Below, in pieces: positions 1-5,971 of a stretch of 10,218 bases of DNA. Origin of the DNA: Candidatus Halomonas stercoripullorum (GTDB taxonomy: Bacteria; Pseudomonadota; Gammaproteobacteria; Pseudomonadales; Halomonadaceae); contig DXFC01000288.1 of assembly GCA_019114645.1 (NCBI GenBank), forward strand, positions 1-10,218, read 5' to 3'. The stretch's first letter is position 1, and every line of letters begins with the position of its first letter. Below the pieces are notes generated by a model. The model ran no database searches, was not told the origin of the DNA, and was given only the letters and a program-made list of their open reading frames with translations. Both the position numbers and the translations under genes were made by a program.

Positions 1-1
1 T

Positions 2-826
2 TGTCCCAGCAGCCGTTTGCCGACGCACTATGAAGTGTTCAGTGTCGATGTGGTGCAGGGGTGGCTGGAAAGTGACAGTGGCAAGCTGCGCGGCGAATCG
101 CGTCAATTTGTCCCCTTCGAGAGTTTTCAGCACCAGATCGAACGTGATCGTGGACGCGAGGCGCGCTACTACCGTGTGCGAGTGCGTGACAGCTTGCGCG
201 GTGATGGCTTCGATCACGACATCGCTTTCTTGCGTGATGATGAACAAGTCTGTGTTGGCCTACGCGAGACAGTCTCGCTGCGCCTGACCTGTAGTAACCG
301 CACTCTGCCCGAACGCCTGGCGGTGGGTGATATCAACGCCTCTACCGATACCAGTCCGGTATATGCCGACTATCGCAACATTATCCGACCTACTCCGACG
401 CTGCGCCCGGCGCTGGATGGCAGCCTGTTGTGGACGCTGATCTCCAATTTGTCGCTCAACTACCTGTCGCTGCTGGAGCGAGACGCGCTGTGTACAGTGC
501 TGCGCGCCTACGACTTTCCGGCCCTGGTCGACCGCCAGGCGGAACGAATCTCGCGCCAGCGTCTGGCCGGCGTGGTGAGTATTGAGACTCGCGCCATTGA
601 TCGTCTCGATCGCGGGCTGCCGGTGCGCGGCCTGCGCTCGGTCATGACACTGGATCAGGAGGCTTTCGGTGATGAAGGTAGCTTGTATCTGTTTGGCAGT
701 GTGCTGGCCCGGTTTTTCTCACTCTACGCCAGCATTAACTCGTTTCATGAGTTGCGTGTTGTCAATCGCCATAACCAGGAATGTTACGCATGGACCTTGC
801 AGCCGGGCCAACAGCCCCTGATCTAG
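2..826 (+). CDS. tssF: T6SS baseplate subunit TssF, C-terminal part (5' end outside window)
   Basis: TssF is a cytoplasmic T6SS baseplate wedge protein that works with TssG (usually a TssF2-TssG1 wedge) and TssK. The reading frame is open from base 2 to the TAG at 824-826, giving about 274 codons; family members are usually near 600 residues, so a bit under half the protein is visible. In-frame codons run leftwards from the TTG at base 17 to the window edge, so that TTG is not a real start. Recognisable family stretches are LLWTLISNLSLNYLSLL in the middle, VRGLRSVMTLDQEAFGDEG, and the C-terminal SLYLFGSVLARFFSLYASIN followed by SFHELRV. The 3' end overlaps tssG, the usual neighbour, which points to translational coupling. 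I see no frameshift. The assignment rests on sequence recognition plus gene order. Confidence 0.93.
   Translation, partial: CPSSRLPTHYEVFSVDVVQGWLESDSGKLRGESRQFVPFESFQHQIERDRGREARYYRVRVRDSLRGDGFDHDIAFLRDDEQVCVGLRETVSLRLTCSNRTLPERLAVGDINASTDTSPVYADYRNIIRPTPTLRPALDGSLLWTLISNLSLNYLSLLERDALCTVLRAYDFPALVDRQAERISRQRLAGVVSIETRAIDRLDRGLPVRGLRSVMTLDQEAFGDEGSLYLFGSVLARFFSLYASINSFHELRVVNRHNQECYAWTLQPGQQPLI
777..780 (+). promoter_or_regulatory. Ribosome binding site deciding the tssG start
   Basis: An AGGA lies inside the 3' end of tssF. It directly abuts the ATG at 781, leaving no spacer, but it sits 9 nt before the in-frame ATG at 790. The second ATG is therefore the better-supported initiation codon for tssG. 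Confidence 0.5.
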
Positions 827-1809
827 CCCCGGCTGCCCTGATCCAGGGGGCCCGGCGTTATGATTTTTACCAGCTTATCGAGTTGCTGCATCGCCACCAC
901 GACGACGACCTCGAGCGCAGCGAGCAGGTGCGCCCGGGATGTGAGCGTGTGCGCTACAGCGCTTCGGCCTCGCTCGGCTTTCCCAGCAGCGATGTGGTGG
1001 CGCTGGAGCAGCGTTCGAGCGGTGAGTATGCACTGGAAGTCAGCTTCTTTGGCTTGCAAGGTGCCCAGTCGCCACTACCGGGCTACTACCTGGAATCGCT
1101 GGCCCATGAAGCCGCTCATCAGGAAGGTGTCGCCCGTGATTTTCTCGACTTCTTCCACCACCGCTTGCTGACCCTGGTGCATCGTAGCTGGCGTAAATAC
1201 CGCCACTATGTGCGCTATCAGGATGGAGCCAGCGACGGTTTTTCCGCGGCGGTATTCGCGCTGGTTGGACTGGCCGACGAGGAGCTGCGCGTAGAGACGC
1301 CAATCCCTTGGGGAAAGATGCTGGCCTACGCCGGTCTTTTGGCAGGTCGGTCTCGCTCGCCGGAGGTGGTTTGCAGCGTGGTGGGCCACTGTTTCGATCT
1401 TGACGAGGTGAGCGTCGAGCAGTGGGTGCATCGCTGGGTCGATATTCCTGACGATCAGCGTAGCCGCGCCGGTCGTACGGGCATGGTCCTGGGCCAGAAC
1501 ATGGTGGCTGGCGATCGGGTCGCCGATGTAGGCGGCAAGTTTGCGCTGTGCCTGAAAGGACTCAGCCTCGCCCGCTTTCGAGACTTCCTGCCCGACGGTT
1601 GTGAATACGCATCGCTCAAGACTCTGATCAATTTTGTCCTGCGTGAACCGTTGGCTTACGACCTGGAACTCGAGCTGCTGGAAAGCGCTGTGCAGCCCAT
1701 GCGGCTGGGCGAGCAGGGCTGCTGTCAGCTCGGCTGGACCACTTTCGTCAACCCACAATCCGGTGTCGCTACGCAGCGTCGTCGGGTACGTATCCAGATG
1801 ACGGGGTAA
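790..1809 (+). CDS. tssG: T6SS baseplate subunit TssG
   Basis: TssG is a cytoplasmic baseplate component that pairs with TssF in the wedge complex around the VgrG hub. The protein is 339 residues from ATG 790 (342 from the in-frame ATG 781), normal for the family. Family signatures are RYDFYQLI near residues 23-30, VRYSASASLGFP at 54-65, FFGLQGAQSPLP at 86-97, and DFLDFFHHRLL at 117-127. A later conserved-looking stretch has LGQNMVAGDRVADVGGKF. ATG 790 is preferred because an AGGA lies 9 nt upstream, whereas it touches the ATG at 781. The gene overlaps tssF by 37 nt and is followed after 4 nt by the FHA gene. No signal peptide or membrane segment is visible, in keeping with a cytoplasmic location. 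Long reverse-strand open frames across this gene are shadows. Confidence 0.95.
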   Translation: MDLAAGPTAPDLAPAALIQGARRYDFYQLIELLHRHHDDDLERSEQVRPGCERVRYSASASLGFPSSDVVALEQRSSGEYALEVSFFGLQGAQSPLPGYYLESLAHEAAHQEGVARDFLDFFHHRLLTLVHRSWRKYRHYVRYQDGASDGFSAAVFALVGLADEELRVETPIPWGKMLAYAGLLAGRSRSPEVVCSVVGHCFDLDEVSVEQWVHRWVDIPDDQRSRAGRTGMVLGQNMVAGDRVADVGGKFALCLKGLSLARFRDFLPDGCEYASLKTLINFVLREPLAYDLELELLESAVQPMRLGEQGCCQLGWTTFVNPQSGVATQRRRVRIQMTG

Positions 1810-1813
1810 CACC

Positions 1814-3202
1814 ATGTCTCTTCTTGGCCGGCCGGAGGCCGTTGCTAGCGCTATCACTTTGGTGGTGCTCAATAGCGCACAGCTGGAGGGGCGATCCACC
1901 AGCAGTCATGTCTTCACCACCGCAGGCGGAACCCTGGGTAGTGGCGTTAACGACAACTGGTTGCTGCAGGACTACACCGGACGTATCCGCCCTGCACATG
2001 CCGAGATCCGGCTGTTCGATGGCCAGTTCTGTCTGATTGATCGTAGCGGACACACTTTTATCAACCAGGCCACGTTGCCGCTGGGGCGGGATCGTCGGGT
2101 TGCCCTGCGTGACAGGGATGAACTCTTCCTTGGCGAGTATCGAGTCCGTGTTTACCTGGGTGACCGTCAAGCGGGATTGCCCGGCTCCCAGCCGCTGGCC
2201 GCACTGATCGATATGGATGCCGAGCGGGAAACCTTGGCTGAACAAGGAGAAATGGAAAACCAAACTACCCGGTTAACTCCCAGTGTGGCTCCACGGCGAG
2301 ATGACCCGCTTGCCGCACTGCAGGCCGTTACGCCCGGTGCTGGTCGGCACGATCCGCTCATGGCGTTGGCCCATGGCAGTGAGAAAAACACTACCGATGA
2401 ATCCCTGTCGAGTGCTCTGGAAGAGCCGCTCCAGGCTGAAGTCATGGCGCATGACCGGCAAGTACGGCGCACGAGCACGCCGCAGAATGAACGAGATGAG
2501 GATGACATAACGATGAGTCGGGATAGAGATGCAGAGCTGCTGGATGGCCTTGAACGCTCGGTGGGCGAGCAGCTTGAGGAGCGCTGGCAGGAGAGCTTGC
2601 CGGCCAGCATCGGCGTTGCCGGCAGCGATCCGCTGCTGCGTGCATTGGGAGCGGAATTGCACTTCGCCGACAGCGAGGAGCAACTCCACTTCATCAGTGA
2701 GGCCGGACAGACGCTGCGCGCCGCCATCGAAGGATTGCAGGCGCTGCACCGGGCCCAGGATGACAGCCGCTACCCGTTGCGCGACCGACGGCTGCAGCCG
2801 ATCGAAGACAATCCACTACGCCTCGGTCAGCCCTACCGCGACACCGTCGAGACGCTGTTTTCCGCGCGCCGCAGCCCGGTGCATCTCTCGGCGCCGGCGG
2901 CGGTAAGCGAGTGCTTGACTCATCAGGGGCAGCACCAGGCCGCGGTGGAGGAAGCTATTGGCGAAGCCCTGCAGGCGATTCTCGATGCCTTTGCGCCGGA
3001 TGCACTGCTCAAGCGTTTTCATGCCTATCGCGGCACAAGCGGCCGCTTGACCGACGAGGGTGGCTGGGCCTGGGAGATGTATCACCACTATTACCAGGAG
3101 CTTAACTCCAACCGTCAACAAGGCTTCGCCAAGCTGTTCTGGGAAGTCTTCGAGCAGGCCTATGACCAGTCGGTACGGCACCAGCAGCGCGCAAGCAAAT
3201 GA
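1814..3202 (+). CDS. tagH: T6SS-associated FHA-domain protein (TagH/Fha/VasC type)
   Basis: This 462-residue protein has the two-part layout of T6SS FHA proteins: an N-terminal forkhead-associated fold (about residues 13-116), an acidic, probably disordered linker (about 120-240), and a helical C-terminal domain (about 240-455). The FHA region shows the general pattern GTLGS...ND, PAHAEIRL, FCLIDRSG, TFIN and LGEYRVRVYL. The C-terminal part carries FAPDALLKRF and LFWEVFEQAY, typical of the T6SS FHA family. In Pseudomonas H1-T6SS the homologue Fha1 is phosphorylated by the kinase PpkA and promotes assembly; elsewhere the role is less defined. Here key phosphothreonine-binding positions look lost (G-S for G-R, and I-R-P-A-H where S-R-x-H is usual), and no kinase or phosphatase gene lies in the window. 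The linker and C-domain contain three DPL-type motifs. GGGG at 1803-1806 may serve as ribosome binding site. The stop overlaps tssJ as ATGA. Confidence 0.88.
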   Translation: MSLLGRPEAVASAITLVVLNSAQLEGRSTSSHVFTTAGGTLGSGVNDNWLLQDYTGRIRPAHAEIRLFDGQFCLIDRSGHTFINQATLPLGRDRRVALRDRDELFLGEYRVRVYLGDRQAGLPGSQPLAALIDMDAERETLAEQGEMENQTTRLTPSVAPRRDDPLAALQAVTPGAGRHDPLMALAHGSEKNTTDESLSSALEEPLQAEVMAHDRQVRRTSTPQNERDEDDITMSRDRDAELLDGLERSVGEQLEERWQESLPASIGVAGSDPLLRALGAELHFADSEEQLHFISEAGQTLRAAIEGLQALHRAQDDSRYPLRDRRLQPIEDNPLRLGQPYRDTVETLFSARRSPVHLSAPAAVSECLTHQGQHQAAVEEAIGEALQAILDAFAPDALLKRFHAYRGTSGRLTDEGGWAWEMYHHYYQELNSNRQQGFAKLFWEVFEQAYDQSVRHQQRASK

Positions 3203-3783
3203 ACATGACGATACGGAATACATGCAACATGCGTACAAGAAAGCCGAGCGTGAGGGCTGTCTTCAGGTGGTGTCCCATCTGGGTAGCAGTCATGTTGCTG
3301 GTACTGGTGGCCAGTGGTTGTACCACCGCCAGCAAAACCTGGCAGGTGGTTCGTGACCCCTCTATTCCGGTGGGTTATCCCGAGGACCGGCCGAGTCGAG
3401 TTGACCTCGCCCTGCTGGCCGAGGCTGACGTAAATTCCAACATGGAAGGCGAGGGCACTCCGCTGCGCTTCCAGATCCTGCAACTCAAGGACGACTCGAT
3501 GTTGATGGCGGCTGCGCACTATCAGCTGCGTAACGACCTTGAAGGCGCTTTGGGTACCAACTACCTGGCTCATGATGACTTTACCTTGCTGCCTGGGCAG
3601 TGGAAGTTCTACGAGCCGTTCGAGATCGATGAGGAGACCCGCTATATCGGCTTGATTGCTTTTTACAGCAATCCCGACCAAGCCGAATGGAAAAAGGTGG
3701 TGAAGGTCGCCTCACGCAGCCAGGACTACCACCTGCTGGTGCATCTGCGCGCCAGCGAAGCCGAGCTGAGGAAGGAAGAGTAA
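3199..3783 (+). CDS. tssJ: T6SS outer-membrane lipoprotein TssJ
   Basis: TssJ is the outer-membrane lipoprotein of the T6SS membrane complex; on the periplasmic side it binds the C-terminal part of TssM. The product is 194 residues from ATG 3199. A hydrophobic stretch (about residues 27-39) ends in the lipobox V-A-S-G-C with the lipidated Cys at residue 41, leaving a mature part of 154 residues, normal for the family. The +2 residue is Thr, not Asp, which fits sorting to the outer membrane. The mature part contains FQILQLKDDSML, YLAHDDFTLLPGQ and TRYIGLIAFY, as expected of the TssJ beta-sandwich. The start is uncertain: ATG 3199 overlaps the fha stop by 4 nt (coupling) but gives a long 41-residue leader; in-frame ATGs at 3205 and 3229 give shorter leaders, and GGAA at 3215-3218 precedes 3229 by 10 nt. 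Its stop shares one base with the tssK start. Confidence 0.93.
   Translation: MNMTIRNTCNMRTRKPSVRAVFRWCPIWVAVMLLVLVASGCTTASKTWQVVRDPSIPVGYPEDRPSRVDLALLAEADVNSNMEGEGTPLRFQILQLKDDSMLMAAAHYQLRNDLEGALGTNYLAHDDFTLLPGQWKFYEPFEIDEETRYIGLIAFYSNPDQAEWKKVVKVASRSQDYHLLVHLRASEAELRKEE
3769..3778 (+). promoter_or_regulatory. Ribosome binding site deciding the tssK start
   Basis: A purine-rich AGGAAGGAAG lies at the end of tssJ. The inner AGGA (3773-3776) is 6 nt before the ATG at 3783. This sets the tssK start there and not at the in-frame upstream ATG at 3687, whose extra 32 residues (rich in G, R, P and A) do not look like TssK and would lie wholly inside tssJ. Confidence 0.7.
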
Positions 3784-5117
3784 TGGCCAGTCGCAACCGA
3801 GTGGTATGGAGCGAAGGGCTGTTCATAAAACCGCAGCACTTTCAGCAGCAGCAGCGTAGCCTGGAAGGCTTGCTCGAAACACGCCTGCGCGGTGTCAGTC
3901 ACACCTTGTACGGCTTTCAGACGCTGGAACTCAACGCTGAATATCTTAGCTTCGGGCGTGTGGCGATCAGTCGTGCCAACGGCGTGATGCCTGACGGTAC
4001 GGCGTTTGCACTGCCCGACGATGATATCGAACCCCAGCCGCTGGAAATTGCCGACGCTGGTATTGCCAACCAGCTTGTCTATCTATGCTTGCCGCTGGCG
4101 ACCGATGCGGTAGGTGAGGTGCGCTGGCCTGACGATGAGTTGCCGACCCGTTACCGCCTGGCCCAGCGTAGCGTGCGTGACCTGCACTCCCGTGATGGCG
4201 ACACCGCCATGCTGGATGTGGCCCGGGTCGCCCCCCGGCTGATGCTGGAGCGCGACGATCGCAGCGCGTACACCTGCCTGGCGGTGGCGCGTGTCAATGA
4301 ATGTCGGCCGGATGGCAGCCTGGTGCTTGATGAGCAGTTCATCCCCACTCTGCTGAATGTCCAGACGGCACCCGTGTTGCAGCGTTTCGTTGGCGAGATG
4401 GCCGGGTTGATGCGTGAGCGGGCACGGAGCATCGCTCACCGCCTCGCTTCGCCGCATCAGGCGGGTGTCGCCGATGTCTCCGATTTCATGCTGCTGCAAT
4501 TACTCAACCGTGCCCAACCACGCTTCCAGCATCTGGCGCGTCTGGGTCAACTGCATCCGGAACGGCTGTTTGCCAACATGCTGGAAACCGCCAGCGAACT
4601 GGTGACCTTCACTGATGAATCGCGCCTGCCGCCGGAGTTTCCGGCCTATGACCATGACTATCCGGAGCGTGCTTTCCGGCACTTGATACAGAGTTTGCGT
4701 CAAGCACTTTCTACCGTACTTGAGCCGCGCGCGCTGGCAATCCAGTTGCAGTCGCGTCGCTATGGCTTGTTGGTGGCTCCCCTGGCAGATCCGGCCCTGC
4801 TCGAGAGTGCCGAGTTTATCCTTGCGGTACATGCCGATTTACCCCAGGAGCGATTGCGCAAGCAGATTTTGCAGCAAACCAAGGTGGCCAGCGTCGAGCG
4901 TATCCGTGATCTCATCAGTTTACAGTTGCCTGGTGTGCCGCTTGAACCGCTGCCGGTGGCACCGCGTGAATTGCCTTACCACGCCGGTTACAGCTATTTC
5001 CGTCTCGATCGGCAGAGCCAGGCCTGGAGCATGCTCGAGGGAGCTAGTGGCTTTGCTTTCCATGTAGCGGGGGACTTCCCCGGGCTTGAAATGCAGTTCT
5101 GGGCGATCAGGAGCTAA
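3783..5117 (+). CDS. tssK: T6SS baseplate-membrane adaptor TssK
   Basis: TssK is a cytoplasmic, trimeric protein that joins the baseplate (TssF/TssG) to the inner-membrane components TssL and TssM. The chosen start gives 444 residues, the usual family size. The N-terminus has the hallmark VVWSEGLFIKPQHFQQQ (residues 7-23), the strongest family signature. Further along are YGFQTLELN, PELPTRYRLA-like sequence (here DDELPTRYRLA), FMLLQLLNR, HPERLFANML and, near the C-terminus, LPYHAGYSYFRLDR. The protein ends in FWAIRS. An upstream in-frame ATG at 3687 is rejected because of the well-placed ribosome binding site and the family N-terminus. The start overlaps the tssJ stop by one base (TAATG), and tssL follows after 3 nt. 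No membrane segment is seen. Confidence 0.97.
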   Translation: MASRNRVVWSEGLFIKPQHFQQQQRSLEGLLETRLRGVSHTLYGFQTLELNAEYLSFGRVAISRANGVMPDGTAFALPDDDIEPQPLEIADAGIANQLVYLCLPLATDAVGEVRWPDDELPTRYRLAQRSVRDLHSRDGDTAMLDVARVAPRLMLERDDRSAYTCLAVARVNECRPDGSLVLDEQFIPTLLNVQTAPVLQRFVGEMAGLMRERARSIAHRLASPHQAGVADVSDFMLLQLLNRAQPRFQHLARLGQLHPERLFANMLETASELVTFTDESRLPPEFPAYDHDYPERAFRHLIQSLRQALSTVLEPRALAIQLQSRRYGLLVAPLADPALLESAEFILAVHADLPQERLRKQILQQTKVASVERIRDLISLQLPGVPLEPLPVAPRELPYHAGYSYFRLDRQSQAWSMLEGASGFAFHVAGDFPGLEMQFWAIRS

Positions 5118-5120
5118 GTC

Positions 5121-5963
5121 ATGCAAGAACTTGTCATGCGACATGCGGCAGAACCCGGCACCATGGCGCGCCATGTACCCACACGCCATGAGGATCGCAT
5201 TGACCAGGTGGGCCTGGGACAGCTGATTCATAGCCATGCCGAGCAACTTGATGCTGACGAAGCGTACTGGTTTCGCCTGCGTGGCTACAACCTCAATCCT
5301 TTGGTAGATGCTGCTAGCTCACTGCTGGGTATGGTGTTGCGGGTCCGTCAACTTGGCGAGATGAGCGACATCGAGAGGCTCTACCGCCAGGTGGTCGATG
5401 AGGTCGCGGCTATCGAGGTTGAGCTCACAGAGCAGGGCTATGATCGGCCCACGCTGTTGGCTTTCCGCTACGTGCTTTGCTCCTTTATCGACGAGGCGGT
5501 CATGGCCACGCCCTGGGGACAGCAGAGCCGCTGGGCCGAGCACTCACTGTTGACACGCTTTCACAACGAAACCTGGGGCGGTGAGAAAGTTTTCTCGATT
5601 CTCTCGCGACTACAGCAGGAGCCGCAGCGCTACCGGGACATGCTGGAGTTTCTTTATCTCTGCCTGTGTCTTGGTTTCGAGGGGCGTTATCGGGTCATGG
5701 AGCATGGTCACGAGGAGTACGAGCATATTGTACGCACCTTGGGCGATCAGCTGACATCCCTTGAAGAGGCTGGCGAAGAGAGTCTGACCCGACCACTCGA
5801 CAACGTCATGCCGGGCCGGCAGCGGCACCGTCGGGGTCTGCCACTATGGGGTGTCTTTGCGTTGTTCACCATCACCATGGTCGGTGCCTATCTGGGCTTC
5901 TCCTGGTCCCTTGATCAGCAAGCGGCTCAGGTCGGCACCCTTCTCGATCAGATTTATCGCTAG
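5121..5963 (+). CDS. tssL: T6SS inner-membrane protein TssL (DotU/IcmH family, short form)
   Basis: TssL is an inner-membrane protein with a cytoplasmic helical-bundle domain; it contacts TssM, TssK and the baseplate. The 280-residue product has family motifs RGYNLNPLVDAASSLLG (54-70), FRYVLCSFIDEAVMATPWG (115-133), LLTRFHNETWGGEKVF (143-158) and LYLCLCLGFEGRYRVM (178-193). A single membrane segment lies near residues 240-262, after a basic stretch RQRHRRG, leaving only about 18 residues beyond it. There is thus no C-terminal OmpA-like peptidoglycan-binding domain, in contrast to the extended TssL proteins of some systems. AGGAG at 5109-5113 lies 7 nt before the ATG and overlaps the 3' end of tssK. 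clpV begins 8 nt after the stop. Confidence 0.96.
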   Translation: MQELVMRHAAEPGTMARHVPTRHEDRIDQVGLGQLIHSHAEQLDADEAYWFRLRGYNLNPLVDAASSLLGMVLRVRQLGEMSDIERLYRQVVDEVAAIEVELTEQGYDRPTLLAFRYVLCSFIDEAVMATPWGQQSRWAEHSLLTRFHNETWGGEKVFSILSRLQQEPQRYRDMLEFLYLCLCLGFEGRYRVMEHGHEEYEHIVRTLGDQLTSLEEAGEESLTRPLDNVMPGRQRHRRGLPLWGVFALFTITMVGAYLGFSWSLDQQAAQVGTLLDQIYR

Positions 5964-5966
5964 GAG
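5962..5966 (+). promoter_or_regulatory. clpV ribosome binding site overlapping the tssL stop
   Basis: AGGAG shares bases with the TAG stop codon of tssL (TAGGAG) and stands 5 nt before the clpV ATG at 5972. Ribosomes terminating on tssL would occupy this site, which suggests coupled translation of the two genes. Confidence 0.7.
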
Positions 5967-5971
5967 AACCC

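Noticed and set aside
17..19. TTG as the start of the first gene
   Set aside because: The frame is open to the left edge and the protein is clearly the C-terminal part of TssF, so the gene starts outside the window.
1075..1899. Reverse-strand open frame of 274 codons opposite tssG
   Set aside because: It lies almost wholly antisense to a clearly recognised tssG, has no recognisable motif, and long antisense frames are common in GC-rich coding DNA.
3687..3782. N-terminal extension of tssK from the upstream ATG
   Set aside because: The extension lies inside tssJ, does not resemble TssK, and a strong ribosome binding site serves the ATG at 3783, where the family N-terminus begins.
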